A stretch of DNA of 64,000 nucleotides, taken from positions 1,860,001 through 1,924,000 of the forward strand of contig QYRS01000002.1 in NCBI GenBank assembly GCA_006503535.1. The letters are read 5' to 3'. Below are positions 1 to 11,659 of this stretch, piece by piece. The stretch is from Arthrinium phaeospermum. Its lineage: Eukaryota > Ascomycota > Sordariomycetes > Amphisphaeriales > Apiosporaceae. The position numbers and the translations under genes are program-made. The notes beneath the pieces are model-generated. The model ran no database searches and was not told the origin of the DNA. It worked only from the letters and a program-made list of their open reading frames with translations. The stretch's first letter is position 1. Every line of letters starts with the position of its first letter.

Positions 1-246
1 GAGGTCACGCTCGCCGACCTGTGCGCCGTCTTCCAGCAGAAGACGGGGCGCGACATGCCCGAGACGTTCCAGTTCGTGGCGCGCATCGTCTTCTGGCTGT
101 CGGCCGAGTTCGGCAGCATGTTCCGCTGGTTCCACGACGAGGGCTTCGGCGCCGACCTGCCCGCGCTGCGCAGGGAGCACCCGGGGCTGCTGTCTTGGGG
201 CGCTTGGCTGGAGAGTGAGAGCGAGTGGGTGGCCAAGTCGAAATGA
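1..246 (+). CDS. NmrA-like NAD(P)-binding protein, C-terminal end (partial)
   Basis: Open from the first base of the window to a TGA at 244-246, so only the last 81 residues are present and the start lies outside. The visible end includes FRWFHDEGFGADLPALRREH and then HPGLLSWGAWLE, which matches my recollection of the C-terminus of fungal NmrA-like proteins. These are atypical short-chain dehydrogenase relatives that bind NAD(P) and act as redox sensors or isoflavone-reductase-like enzymes. The Rossmann fold is not in the window, so enzymatic activity cannot be judged. GC-rich third positions support coding. The assignment rests on the tail only. Confidence 0.65.
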   Translation, partial: EVTLADLCAVFQQKTGRDMPETFQFVARIVFWLSAEFGSMFRWFHDEGFGADLPALRREHPGLLSWGAWLESESEWVAKSK

Positions 247-401
247 TGATTTCTCTTCAGCACAGTCGCTAGATGTACATGCATAGAATAATACCAAGTT
301 CCGTTTCCTCTCATCTGCCGCCTTGCTGGGATGTCAGTCGCCAATGCATTAGTGACCTAGTAGCAGGACCATGTACGTCATCCCCAAACCTCAGTTCATG
401 C

Positions 402-2651
402 TCAATATATGTCAATGTCGGAGGGCGTGAAATCTTGTTGGTAGACTTCTCCATCCATAATACCATGCACGTAGGCTTCGCCCACCAGCCTCCATCCGGT
501 ACTGAGACCCCGCCGTCGTAGAACCATCGGCACATCGCACCCCGGGAAAATCGCAATCGCGTCTCCCAGAATAGCGCCGGCAGGGGCTAATCCCAGTCTA
601 CCCGATCGCGTACTCATCAGCCGCCTCCAGGTCAGCACGTCGACGACCCAAGACAAAGCCTCCCTTTGTGTCTTGGTGGGATTGTAGTATCGTCCTTTCC
701 ATAGCCTTCGCGATCGTCCAGGACCAAATATGAGCCCCTTCAGGCTATAGCCGCATAGACTGAGGCCCCCATTTCTCTTCATCACATCCTCTAAACCGAG
801 CCCATGGGCTAATACCCCTGCAACACCGTCCCGCCATACTCTCGGGTCCAGGAGCCAGGAGTACTCTGCGGAATCAGGAGCGTCTCCCTGAGCGGTACTG
901 TTGCCAATCATTGTTCTCCACAGTGCCTCGCGCGTCTCTTGCAAGTCTCCGTAAGCGTTGTGTCCTCCCTTGGAATAACCGCTGGGATACTCATCGGATG
1001 CTTCCGCCGGATGACATGTTCCCAAGCTAACAATAGTATCGATGACCGCTCCCTGGATCCTCAGACACGAGTTTGAGAGTATGATGGGAGGTTGCGCCCC
1101 AATGTCACCCTTTACGGCATGGTAAGCAGCTGGCAGATGCGCTACTGGCAGCGTGGCACATGTCCAGCAGACAACCCAGGATGGAAGGTCATGGACACAC
1201 GGGGTGACCTCGAGAACTCTGGTTCCGAGAGCCTGAAGTGAACCCTTGGTGTAGATGGGCTTATCCAATAGCGATGAAAGCCGGAGGATGTTCAAGTTGC
1301 CACCCTCAACGATTGCCGAGGTGAAGATGTGAAAGTTGTCGACAAGTGGCAAAGTGTAGTCTGGAACCACAGAAACTCGCTCGGCTACAGCCTTAATCCC
1401 CAGTATCCCGTACACCCTGTCTCTGTCATTCGTGACGGCCGCGTCGCGGGCCAACCGTAGTGGTCTCAAAATGTCGGCCGTATCATCACAAAGCGGTTCA
1501 TCCTTCTGATCCCCCTGGACCCGGAGAAGGTCAATAACCAGTCTCCAGAGCCGTTCTGGTGACAAGTGCCGCTTCTTGCACAGTCTAGCCTGGCCAATCT
1601 CAAAGTCCCAACTAAGTATAAGCGTCCCTGTGACCAGACGACCAAAGCGGTCCTCGTCTGAGGCGATAAGGCTTGCAGCATTGCGGAGCTCCGTCCAGGA
1701 AAGGCATTTCCCTCCGCACAAGACCGGCGACTCGGGGTGGGCCATTGCTACCTCCTGCAAGATCCACATGCGGCGCCAGTATGGTCGCTTGAAGAATCCC
1801 AAGAGCGCTTTGAAAACCGTCTTCCGGAATGGGCTCTCATAGGTATCCCAGGAGATGAACAAGGGCCGGGCGTCGAGCCCACGTTTCAATCGATACAGAC
1901 CCGCCATGTCAATGGGTTCGGCGGACAGACGCGACATGAAGCGTAGTGCGTCGATGGCGAGGTTGCTGTCATCCTGCTCACCTCCTAGCCAACTGACCAC
2001 TTGCCAGGCCGAGGCGTAAATATCGCGCATGCGAACCACTTGGCGGCTGCGCTCATTCATGTCTTGTTGGTTGATACAGATGGCATCGATCCAAACCTTA
2101 AGCCCCTGCTGAATCTTTTTACTCTGACGCAGTTCGCGTAGAGCCAGGTACAAGTTCGGCCCTACGAGAAATGGTACCCCGTCAATCAGGATGGTCTTGG
2201 CCGGGGTCTGGGGTCCCCAGACATAAGAGAGAGCGACGTAATCACCCCAACTATGGCTCCACGAGACTTGCTGTTCCTGAGTCAACACGTCGCCCTTGTT
2301 TTCCTGATCAAGCTCCTCTTCTTCATTTCTCTCGTGATGGGACACCATCTGCGCCTTGGCCCAAGCGGCAGTCTTGAATAATCGGCCAGTATCTGGTGGT
2401 GTGCGTAATTCGGGCCAGTCTCGAGTGTAACCATTGTGGCTATTAGGACATGCGACACCAGGCCCTTGAATACCAGGCAAATTGACGTGCTGAAGAGTAC
2501 AGGATATATTTGAGATGAAATCTCCGTTGGGGGAGATCGGTTCAATAGTCAACAATCGAATCTCGTCTCCTTGGAGTGGCTGGTAGGGGTATGGTGGCGG
2601 GGGCGCATCGTAGCGGTCTTTACTCGTTCTTTTGAAGTACATGTTTATCAT
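402..2651 (-). CDS. HET-domain (heterokaryon incompatibility) protein
   Basis: One uninterrupted exon of 749 codons. The HET domain spans about residues 140-300. It starts with YVALSYVWG, continues through a stretch ending KVWIDAICINQQD, and then MRDIYASAWQVVSWLGG, which are the three conserved HET blocks. HET proteins trigger regulated cell death when genetically different hyphae fuse, and many act as NLR-like effectors. No NACHT, WD or other partner domain is visible. The C-terminal half carries no domain I recognise. The second Met, three codons in, is an equally good start. The gene lies alone between a NmrA-like gene and a permease. Which allele system it belongs to cannot be told from sequence. 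Confidence 0.9.
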   Translation of the reverse strand: MINMYFKRTSKDRYDAPPPPYPYQPLQGDEIRLLTIEPISPNGDFISNISCTLQHVNLPGIQGPGVACPNSHNGYTRDWPELRTPPDTGRLFKTAAWAKAQMVSHHERNEEEELDQENKGDVLTQEQQVSWSHSWGDYVALSYVWGPQTPAKTILIDGVPFLVGPNLYLALRELRQSKKIQQGLKVWIDAICINQQDMNERSRQVVRMRDIYASAWQVVSWLGGEQDDSNLAIDALRFMSRLSAEPIDMAGLYRLKRGLDARPLFISWDTYESPFRKTVFKALLGFFKRPYWRRMWILQEVAMAHPESPVLCGGKCLSWTELRNAASLIASDEDRFGRLVTGTLILSWDFEIGQARLCKKRHLSPERLWRLVIDLLRVQGDQKDEPLCDDTADILRPLRLARDAAVTNDRDRVYGILGIKAVAERVSVVPDYTLPLVDNFHIFTSAIVEGGNLNILRLSSLLDKPIYTKGSLQALGTRVLEVTPCVHDLPSWVVCWTCATLPVAHLPAAYHAVKGDIGAQPPIILSNSCLRIQGAVIDTIVSLGTCHPAEASDEYPSGYSKGGHNAYGDLQETREALWRTMIGNSTAQGDAPDSAEYSWLLDPRVWRDGVAGVLAHGLGLEDVMKRNGGLSLCGYSLKGLIFGPGRSRRLWKGRYYNPTKTQREALSWVVDVLTWRRLMSTRSGRLGLAPAGAILGDAIAIFPGCDVPMVLRRRGLSTGWRLVGEAYVHGIMDGEVYQQDFTPSDIDIY

Positions 2652-3048
2652 GATAGATGAATCTATTAACCACCCGCAAACATCGCGGACCAGAAGCTGG
2701 ATTTCGACGAGCCCGAAGCGATAGATGCTGACCTGTCACACATGTACTTTAAGCCAGGCGGTTGTGGCGCACTTGAGTACCCCCGACAATGTCAGAAAAT
2801 CCAGCTACAAACAACTACATACCTAAGTACCTACGCAAAAAGCAATAAAACAAGCTACTGCATCCTTCGTTCTTCACCTTGCAATTCTGGCGCGGTAAAA
2901 GGTTTTGCGCGATGGAAAGCGATATTATACATACACCATGCTTCAAGATCATGTATTGATTACTTGGCAGCTGCATCTTCAATCAGGCACAATGTAGAGT
3001 ACGCCTAGCGACACAGTCGATTCCCGCCTCGGTTCATCCCGCTCCATC
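2652..3048. other. Intergenic: HET promoter side and permease 3' side
   Basis: About 400 bases between the HET gene start and the permease stop. It holds only short ORFs with no family resemblance. It should contain the HET promoter and the permease 3' end, but I see no distinct motif. Confidence 0.5.
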
Positions 3049-4657
3049 TCAGGTCACAAAGCGCCATGTGCTGGTCTCGCCCGTCTCGTTCTCCCTCTTC
3101 TCGATCTCCTTGTTCTTCTTCACGCACCACCACCTCGTCACGACGCACGACAGGATCGCGAGCCCGCACCCCGCCACAATGACGCCGCCGCCGGTCTGGT
3201 AGCGGGGCTCCTGGCTGCGCAGGAAGAAGTACGGTGTGAACCAGTGGCTGACGCTGCTGACGCAGTTGGCGATGGCGATGAGGGCGGCCCGCTTCGTGCG
3301 CGGGCGCGGCACCACGGCCGTCTCCCAGGAGATCTGCAGGTTGAGGGCGACGAAGGGGCCGCCGCACAGCAAGAACAGACTAAAGTACCGCGGGCCCAGC
3401 GACAGCGTCGAGATCATGATGACGGCCCCCACGAGACACAGCGCCATGGAGCCCACCATGTGCCAGCAGTGCTCCAGGTGGCGGCCGCTCGACCACGAGA
3501 TGCCGATGGTCAGCATGTAGGCGAAGACGTACGGCGGGGCTTGCAGGAGGTAGGTGTTGGTCTTGGATAAACCGAACGTGTTCATGATCTGTATGAGGTA
3601 TTAGTTGAGGGCAAATGAAAAGCAATGCTGTCAAACATCCAGAAGACTGGAAGAGCTTACCGATGGTAGGAAATCTTTGAACGACTGGCCAATGATGATG
3701 AAAAAGTGGCTCGAAGCGAAGAGCCAGGTAAACGGCTCCTTGAGCGCCAGCCGAACTCCCTCCCAGTGCCCGCCCTCATCGTCCTCAGAGACGCCGCCAG
3801 CGTTGACCTCCTGTCGGTACTGCGCCATCTCGGACTCCTCGGCGGACATGAAGTAGGTGCCCGTGGACGAGGGGAAGTTGGGCATGAACCAGAAAGCGGC
3901 GAGGCCGACCGCGATGCTGACCGCGCCCTCGATAAGCACGAACCAGCGCCACGAGGCGAGCCCGCGGATGCCGTCCATGTTCTGCAGGACGGCGGCGGCG
4001 AGCAGGCCCGAGATGACATTGGAGACGACGTTGCCGGCGTGCCAGATGCTCATGCGCAGGGGCGACTCGCTCTTGGTATACCAGGACGAGGTCATGAGCG
4101 AGACGGCGGGGATGAAGGGCCCCTCGGTCACGCCCACGAGGAAGCGGCAGAGCATGAAGCCCCAGGCCGAGTTGAGCGCCGTCATGGAGATGGTCACGGC
4201 CGACCAGGCCAGCATGAAGCAGGGCATCAGGTACTGGGGCTTGCCCTTGGCCACCATGATGTTGGCTGGCACCTGCGAGATGATGTAGCCCACGTAGAAC
4301 AGGGAGATGCCGGCCGACCACTGGACGTCTGTCATGTGGCAGTCGCGTTGCATGCCGGCGAGGCGGGCATTGGATACGTTGATGCGGTCCAGATAGCTGT
4401 GAAGAGGCTTGCAGTCAGTATGGTGTTCAAGGGGGCATTGGGGCGTCAACTCACTTCATCAGCAACATGGCCGTGACCATGGGAAGGAACTTCCAGTCCA
4501 GCTTCCGGACCAGAGACTTTTCCACGGCTTTCAGCTCATCTTCGGTCTTGTCTTTGAGCAGTGTGTACTTCTCCAGCATCGCATCCCGCGATGGGACCTC
4601 TTCAATCTCGAAGTTTTCGGCCTTGGAGGCCATCGACGACTTTCGCGACAGAGACAT
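3049..4657 (-). CDS. DAL5-like MFS permease (anion:cation symporter family)
   Basis: Three exons: 4657-4455, 4396-3661 and 3588-3049, giving 492 residues. Introns have GTGAGT and GTAAGC donors and CAG acceptors. Joining exons 1 and 2 restores NYLDRINVSNARL, the signature of transmembrane segment 1 in the allantoate/pantothenate/nicotinate permease group (TCDB 2.A.1.14). Further conserved stretches are SAGISLFYVGYIISQVPANI and CRFLVGVTEGPFIPA. An acidic, basic cytosolic N-terminus of about 60 residues precedes the helices. Such proteins import carboxylate or amide nutrients across the plasma membrane with protons. The exact substrate cannot be read from sequence. The final residues are rich in Lys and Glu and lie in the cytosol. 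Confidence 0.9.
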
Positions 4658-5895
4658 TCTGACTAAACTGAGAGTAGTCTACCTGCCTATTGAATTCGGT
4701 GTCAAAGTCGATACCGCAAAGTCAAGTAGCTTGAACAGAATCCCGGGGAGACCATAGCTCCTATTTGTATGTCCATGGCGACCACTGATACCCATCTCAC
4801 GCCCTTACCTCGCATGCGGCTGGCCAGGCATCCGCCATGAAAAGGAATGTTTACCCCAGTTTCCCCGCATACTCCACTTTGACGAAATATGGTTGTCTGG
4901 GGTAGGTTGAACTCCATCATCCCCAGATTCCCAGGAAGTCGTCTCGCCAAGGGAGGAGCTTTCAGGAGCGACAGCCACTCGCATGGCTGGAATGCGGGCA
5001 ACCAGGGAGCCTCGAACCCAATACCAAGAAGCACCCTGGGTGGCCAAGATCAGCGGCGCTCAAAAATCGGCAAATGGCCTCGCTTTTGGTTTGGGTTGGT
5101 AGGTTTCGGACTGAGGCCGCCGGTAATGCTACCCAGAGCGGGCCGTCTCCTCGGACATGTCCCGCAGCACGGGAGCGCGGAGTCGACCCGAGCCATTGTC
5201 CCGCCAAGACTACTCTAGAGAGCCAAGACCGGCGGAGGCCTCAAGTCCTTGGCGCTGGAAGCCCATGACAACGTGAGATCGGGAAAACACGCCTGATAGC
5301 GGCGCTTCATGACTCGGGGTGAGACTCCCTACACCGCCGTAGTATAGCAGTGGATGCGTACATGGGCGAAATCAGCTTGCCAAACACCTCGGCGCTGCTT
5401 GGGAGCGTTGCCTGCACCGGAATACCATCCTAGGGGAGTGGCCGGGAATTCACCCAGCAACCAATGTCGGCCAAGCTGTTGGGGAAACTGGCCTAGCCAG
5501 AGACGACGGGTTCGCTCCATGGGAAACGCCGCGATTATGGGACAAGCCCGAAGTAGATGGGCGAGACGCCTCGCGGAGAAGGAAATATGCCAGCGTATGA
5601 TGTCTTGGAAACAATGTTGGCAAAACTGGTCAGCTTGGCTATTCCAGTGGACGGACACAGCTGGACTTGATTAATGGCACGGAGAAAAACTCGGTTCGGG
5701 ACACGTCCGGAAAAGGCCAAGCCCCATCGTAGAAATCCAAGAGCTCTCGTTATCCATCGTCCAAGTGACAGGTGTGAAGTGGCTCCTAAACTGCAAATTG
5801 TGGTATCTTTGATCGTCGGTCAACGCTACCCTGCCTCTTCTTAACGCTAAAGCCTATACATATCAACATTGTACAATACAATTGGGCGATGACAA
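4658..5895. other. Intergenic, 1.2 kb, no gene seen
   Basis: Fairly GC-rich DNA between the permease start and the end of the RNA-binding protein gene. ORFs up to about 110 codons occur on both strands (for example 5329-5658), but none has a convincing domain, start context or splice partner. No repeat or inverted ends were found. It probably holds the permease promoter. Confidence 0.5.
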
Positions 5896-8412
5896 TTACG
5901 AGATATTCCAGTCGCCCGCTTCGTAGTCCATGTCGCCTTGATCTCCCTGGTCTTCCACGGCGCCACCAAAGCCACCGGCATCGTCATTCTCCGCTGTAGG
6001 CTTCGTAGCAGGCTGGTCGTCGTCCATCTCATTAGCCATGGCGACGTCACCGTCCGCCGCAGAGGCTTTGGGTGCTGAAGTGGCCCAAGACAGCTCCACC
6101 GTACCATCTACCTGAGGGATGTTCTTGTTGGCTGTCACGCCATTGTAGAACTGCTCGGCCGTCTTGCGGTCCTTAAACGTAACGTGGGTCTTATTCTGGT
6201 CGCTATGAATGGCCGTAAATTCGCCAATGCCCTGGATGATGTTAGTATAGTAATTGCACACAGATGAAGGATAGTACTCACAAGAAGGTAGTGGCGTAGA
6301 GCTTCGTCCTTGGCCGGCTCGGTGAAGTCTACGCCAGTCAAGGCCACAATCTTTGGCCGGTTGTCCAGCGAGTAGGCAGCATATGCGGAGTGTACATCCC
6401 CTCCCATGCCACCCCTGCCCCGATAGCTATAACCACCACGAGAGCCCCGGGGAGGGAAGGCGCCGCGTCCTCTGTACGGCCGCCCTCGCCCCCGACCCCG
6501 CGTGGCCCACATAGGGGTCTCATCTTGTGCCGCATTGGGGTCTAGTCCAAGAGAGTTCGCTTCCGCCTCGAGCTCGGCTAACTTGGCACGCAAAGCTTCC
6601 GCTTGGGTTGAAGGTTTACCACCGTCCGAGGCGGCGACAGAGCTCGTGTGGAGGACGGGGGACAGTGACGCTTCCTTGACACCACTGGCAGCCAGCCTAG
6701 CCTGGAGTTTGCGCTTCTCCTCTTCGTGGCGCGCCAATAGCTCCTTGCGCTTCATTTCGATCTCTTGCTTCTCACGCTCAACCTTTTCTTTCAATTGGGC
6801 CTTCCGAAGGTGCGCTTGTTGCGCTTCCTCCTGCTTCCGCTTGAACTCTTCAATGTCAAATTCGGGCTCAGGGGCAGCGTGTTCGCCATTTGTGGAATGG
6901 TTTGCGCCATTCCTGGGACCATTCGCATGTTTGGCAGTAGGGAGGTGAGATTCATCCTTGAACCAATAGACCTTGACAAAGCGATTGTCGAAAACCACCT
7001 TTGGAGACTTCCACGCGCCGTTGGCTGAATCCCAGCTATCAAACTTGATGATAGCTATGCGCTTCTGCGCCGGACGGAATTCGACTTCTTCGATGGTGCC
7101 AAATTGGCCAAAGAACTCACGGACAGCCTCTTCGGTATAGTTTTCCTCGGGTATGTTTTCCACCACAATCTGGGTCTTGGTCTTATCGTGTACAGGACCT
7201 TCTGCCGCGAAGTCCGGCCGGCCTGCTTTGCGTCGGGGTTTCTTAGAGTCACGACGGTTGTTCGGAGGCATGTGCGGGGCAAACGGCTCGATTGGTTGCA
7301 TAAACTGGCCATGGGTCTCAAAAGGCAAAGCTAGTGTCGCATTGTTGGGATCGTATTCTTCTCCAGCCCCGGACGGCGGAGGTTTGAATGCTGGCACGAA
7401 GCCTGCCCCTGTGCCATGCTCGAACATGCACTTATTACCTCTAGAGCAGAACCCTTTCGTCTCATAGTCCCGGCACGGCGCGCGCCTTCGGGGTGGGTGC
7501 TTGGGGGTGGCAGCAGTGCCCGAGTAGACTGGTCGTGGCAGCTGAGGAGCTTGCGGCATCTGTATTCCCATTTGGGCCCCAAGCTCTTGCAGTTGACGTA
7601 TGTTTTCCATAATAGTGTTGGCATCCAGCTGAGGCATACCTGCAGAAGGAGCAGCAGGGAACGGCTGGTTGGGGTTGTAGGCGTCGTCCGGCGCTGTGAA
7701 AGAGGGCCCATGTTGACCCGAAGGGCCAGGAAATGCCCCGTAACTGCCACGGCCTCGCGACGCATACGGATCGTCAAACCTCCCACCACGTACGGCCTGC
7801 GGTCCGCCTCTTCGTGCCTGCTTATAAGGTGGCTGCGGGCCCTGCATGTAAGGATTTGCGCCGTACGCGCCCCAGCTCATCTGTTGGGTATCCGGCGCAT
7901 CCAGATCCCGATACGACCGTTTCTTGCCACCGCGCAAAGTGGACCCGGGAAACGCAGATGGCGTGTCGGCGTAAGGAGTATGCTGGAAGTCTGCAAAGGC
8001 GCCTTGGCCCGGCAGAGAAAACTGTTGGGCGGAGGGGCCTTGGGGTATTTGGGAAGCCGGCGGGGCTACACTGTGAGGGGCGGGAGGAGCAGGCGGTGCT
8101 CCAGGAAGGTAAGATTTGTACTGGACGGCCTGGAAACATCGTCGGTGAAGGCAGCGGAATCCTCTCTGAGGAAGTCGGGTATTTCCTCCTCGAAAACCTG
8201 TCGAATCGCCTGGGCGTCGCCATCGTGTCGCAACAGTGCTAGAACATAATCGGCGAGGACATCTGAATCGGCATCGGAGCTGGAAGAAACAAGTTTCGGT
8301 TAGTTTGAACTTGAGCAGATAAGGAAGCCAGCAGACGGGAAACTTACGTATTAGCAAGTCGCTTTACTATCCATGATTTGAGATGCGGCGCATCTTCCTC
8401 GGCGAATAACAT
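5896..8412 (-). CDS. RBM26/27-like (Rmn1-like) RNA-binding protein with an apparent 1-base frameshift
   Basis: Exons: 8412-8348, 8279-6282 and 6231-5896. The N-terminus (MLFAEEDAPHLKSWIVKRL, then residues to about 70) is a PWI-like fold. It is followed by a low-complexity region, a CCCH zinc finger (CRDYETKGFCSRGNKCMFEH), an RRM (QIVVENIPEENYTEEAVREF), a Lys/Glu-rich coiled coil, an RGG/RGRG region and a second RRM split by the last intron. This order is that of human RBM26/27 and fission yeast Rmn1, part of the nuclear RNA-decay complex MTREC/PAXT. The frame changes at 8134-8136: coding before it ends ...FTDDV and coding after it begins FQAVQYKSYLPG. One T is missing from a run of three. No intron explains this, so it is either a sequence error or a truncating mutation. 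Confidence 0.85.
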
Positions 8413-9576
8413 GATTGGTGTTTGATTATGAGGACGTGCTGGCTGCTCTTCTAGGTCATGGTGAACCAAGGTCGGATCTGGTACGATTGGTGAGGATTCG
8501 GTGGCAGCCTGGGTTGCGGTGTGTCACAGCAACTCTCGTCGAAGGCCGGGCAACGTTCGGGTTTGGTAATGATTGGGTCGGGTTCCCAGGATTCCAAAAA
8601 GAAAGGCAGAGGCGTCAATAGTAACGCCGGGAGCCTGAGCACTGCAACTTAAACGTAACTCAGCTACAAGGCTGCAGAAGTTGGTTCGGATCGATTTTTC
8701 TTGAGGTGGTGTTTTGATTGGTCAATCACGCGAAAAGTGACGAAATTCTGCTTGCAAATCTCGACAAGGATGATAAAGGCGCGATGCTGATGCGTGTTGG
8801 AAGCACAAGAGCTTCGGCCCTGGCTTCAATTCTTTTTTAGTGGGGGCAACGCGACAGCTAGGCTGCTGGCTGCTGAGCTAAGTATGCTGCTTCAGTGGGC
8901 CGGCATGGAGTGGATCCCGCCCAGCTACTTCTTACCAAGTGAATACAGTGCCTTCAGCTGAATGCTGGTGCGGGGGAGGGGCAAGCTCCAAGCAATCAAC
9001 AATGGATGTCATCCAGTCTCTGTTCGTGGTTGAAATGTCATAAGGTTACCACCTAACATAGCTGATTTTCGAGGCATTGGATTCAACAGGTGTTGATGCA
9101 GATCTTTGGGGTCAACTTGCCCAATCTCCTTCCAGGCTTGAGCTGTTGCTTTCAGCTCTGCACCATATGCAGAATTTGAGACAGCACGGTGATGATGGTA
9201 GCTTTATCGATTGGCACCTACCTCCGATAAAGATCCGTTGATCTGACTGTGTAGCATCTTGGTTGGGTTCAACCTTGCCAATGCCCAGCAAATCTAATTA
9301 GAGAAAAAGTAATATCTAGCTCATTTTGAAAACAGATTCAGCAGAGATGCTAAAACAAACAAACCAACTACCTCCGAACCCATATGTAAATATCTTTCGT
9401 TTCGACCTTTCATACAATTATAGACCTTGTTTGCTACCCTAGAATCTATCTCTAGTTCTCTTCCACGTCCAAGGCCCACCGCCCCTCACCCAACGGTTAC
9501 CCACCATTCACCACCATCCTCATATACCTCTGTTGTCGTGGACACTTCAAGATTGTAAACGGATACGAAAGTCGCG
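8413..9576. other. Divergent promoter region, 1.2 kb
   Basis: Lies between the oppositely oriented starts of the RNA-binding protein gene and histidinol-phosphatase. From 8643 to 9576 there is no ORF of 60 codons on either strand, so this is genuine intergenic DNA holding both promoters. It contains AT-rich and pyrimidine-rich tracts near 9300-9520, as expected for a fungal 5' leader. No repeat was recognised. Confidence 0.6.
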
Positions 9577-10617
9577 ATGGCGTTTACCATGCACTCCCAT
9601 TCGGGCCAATTCTGCCCAGGCCACGCCAAGGATCAGCTTGAGGAGGTGATCAAGCATGCCATCAGCGTTGGCTACAAGACGATTGGTCTGACTGAGCATA
9701 TGCCACGAACAGAGCTCGCAGATCTATACCCCGAAGAGGTGACTATATTATGCCCGTTAGTAGCTCTATAGCTAATATCTCCACAGTTGGATGACCCCGA
9801 GCAATCCCTGGCCGTCCTGGCTCCCCGTCACGAGGCCTATCTCAAGGAAGCCCAGCGTCTGCAAGCCGCCTACGCCTCGCAGATTCATATCCTCATCGGC
9901 TTTGAGGGAGAGTGGTTGCGACCATCATACGGTCCTCTCATCAAGTCTCTCGCAGCTGAGCCCTGCATTGACTACTTCATGGGCTCCCTCCACCACGTCA
10001 ACGCTGTTCCGATTGACTATGACTCATCGTACTACCAGAAGGCCGTGGAATCCGCCGGCGGAAACGAGGAGAAGCTTTACGAGCGCTACTACGATCAGCA
10101 GTACGAGATGCTGCAGGCGCTGAAGCCACGTGTCGTTGGTCACTTCGACCTGTGCCGGCTGATGAGCCAAGACCCCGATCGTGACGTTCGACAGTGGGCA
10201 TCAGTGTGGGAGAAGATTGTCCGGAACTTGCAGTTCGTTGCTGGCTATGGCGGCTGGCTGGAGTGCAACACGAGTGCGCTGAGAAAAGGTCTGGCCGAGC
10301 CCTATCCGTGCCGGACCATTGCAGAGGTGCGTTGAACAAGAGCTGTCCGGTTCTTCCCTGTGTGGGGCGCAGATACTGACTTTTCCCCTTAGGAGTTTCT
10401 GAAGCTGGGTGGCAAGTTCACCATGTCGGACGACAGCCACGGCATCGCCCAAGTAGCGACGAACTACAGGAGAGGCCTCGAGTTTCTTGAGAGCCTGGGT
10501 GTTACGGACGTTTGGACGTTGGAGCGAACACCGCATCCTGGTGTCACTGGTACTGAAAAGGCCACATTGGTGGATAAGAAGGTTCTTGTTGCGGATATCA
10601 AGAAAAGCTTCGACTAG
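9577..10617 (+). CDS. HIS2: Histidinol-phosphatase, PHP family (HIS2 type)
   Basis: Three exons: 9577-9738, 9787-10326 and 10393-10617, giving 308 residues. It hydrolyses histidinol phosphate to histidinol, the penultimate stage of histidine biosynthesis. PHP metal-binding motifs are visible. MHSHSGQFCPGH near the N-terminus supplies the first His pair, then GLTEHMP, FEGEW, GSLHHVN, GHFDLCR and finally SDDSHG. All usual metal ligands are present, and the length fits fungal HIS2. The first intron is only 48 bases (GTGACT donor). The ATG at 9577 directly precedes the first metal motif, as in the yeast enzyme. It is a housekeeping gene with no functional link to its neighbours. Confidence 0.93.
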
Positions 10618-10833
10618 ATGTGGCATAATTGCACTACACCTCTAGAAAAGGGCATAGAAAAAGACATAGACAGACATTCAAAACATGCTCATTGATGGGT
10701 AGAAATAGACTAGAGTTTCACCGTCATCCGGATCAACAGGCCGTCAGTCTCATTGAGCTCATATGCAAGTTCGGACCGACCATGGTACTCTCAATAAGGG
10801 CAGTGATTATTGCTACTTACTCACCCAGCGCCA
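10618..10833. other. Intergenic between HIS2 and the upstream conserved block
   Basis: Holds the HIS2 3' end. No gene or repeat seen. Confidence 0.4.
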
Positions 10834-10905
10834 ATGTGACGAGAGAGTACAGTTCAGGAGAACGACCTGGTAGATCTCCATTGTAACTGGAAAACCTTAA
10901 TAACA
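10834..10905 (+). repeat. Upstream block conserved between the two secreted-protein paralogs, copy 1
   Basis: About 72 bases closely matching the reverse complement of 22521-22598. The core CTGGTAGATCTCCA is shared and is followed by TTGTAACTGGAAAACCTTAA here (ATGTAACTGG in the other copy). It lies about 215 bases before the start of the gene at 11120. Because it is noncoding and still alike in both copies, it may be a regulatory element or simply part of the duplicated segment. Confidence 0.75.
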
Positions 10906-11119
10906 GCCCTGGGGTTGGTGAATATATATAAGTCTGCTCAGTTCCCTCGATGCAATGTCGACATGCCAGAACTCTTCTTCCTGTACCTCAACACTTTTCC
11001 TGCCTTTTAAGTAATACCAACATACACGAAAACAGTGAAACGAGACCCTGATACCATAGGTATGAAAACAGTCTATTCTGGTCACGATACAACATATGCT
11101 GACTTGGCAATCAGGAAAC

Positions 11120-11659
11120 ATGCGTCAGACCATTCTTCTGGGAGCCCTGCTCGCCGCCACGGCAGTCAGTGCCCACCCTATCAACGCAACACAGCCGCCG
11201 GCCGACATACATACGATCGATATCGTCTCCCTCGATTCGAACTCCCTGCAGAACTGCAGAAAGTATGAGATGCAGGGATACGCATACAACCGCAAGCAGG
11301 GGATTCCACTTGCATCGACGGCGGATTGCGAGAAGCTCTCCCGCGCCTTGCTGGGCCGACCCCAGGACTACTCCCTCGCGTACTTCCAGGGCAACAACGA
11401 CATGGACGTGGAAGCCAGAGGATCCTGCCACTTGTTCGTCTCGACCAAGATGTGCGACGTTGGCCGTAAGTGCCATTACGACTATCCCATCAAGCTCGGG
11501 AACGGCGATGTTGCATTGCTAGTCGGCAATGCACTTGAGGAGTTCGGGGCAAATGGACGGTTCTCTGCCCGTGGAACGATGGAGTGTGACACCGACGATC
11601 GGGAGGAGGGAGAAAGAACTGCGGACGTCATCTGGGAGATAAGAGATGATTTCATCTAG
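11120..11659 (+). CDS. Small secreted cysteine-rich protein, Hce2-like, copy 1
   Basis: A protein of 179 residues in one exon. An upstream in-frame ATG at 11096 exists, but 11120 is preferred because it gives a clean signal peptide (MRQTILLGALLAATAVSA) and aligns with the paralog's start. The mature part has six cysteines in contexts QNC, ADC, GSC, KMC, RKC and MEC. The layout ASTADC..., GSCHLF and a closing FSARGTMEC resembles Hce2 domains, the family of the Cladosporium Ecp2 effector. Members are secreted by plant-associated and other fungi, and some provoke plant cell death. The paralog lies at 21354-21881 on the other strand. An AT-rich TATA-like stretch occurs at about 10920. The family call is by pattern memory only. 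Confidence 0.7.
   Translation: MRQTILLGALLAATAVSAHPINATQPPADIHTIDIVSLDSNSLQNCRKYEMQGYAYNRKQGIPLASTADCEKLSRALLGRPQDYSLAYFQGNNDMDVEARGSCHLFVSTKMCDVGRKCHYDYPIKLGNGDVALLVGNALEEFGANGRFSARGTMECDTDDREEGERTADVIWEIRDDFI

Noticed and set aside
3706..4476. 256-codon plus-strand ORF over the permease
   Set aside because: Shadow of the minus-strand permease in GC-rich DNA. It has no domain, and the true gene splices cleanly.
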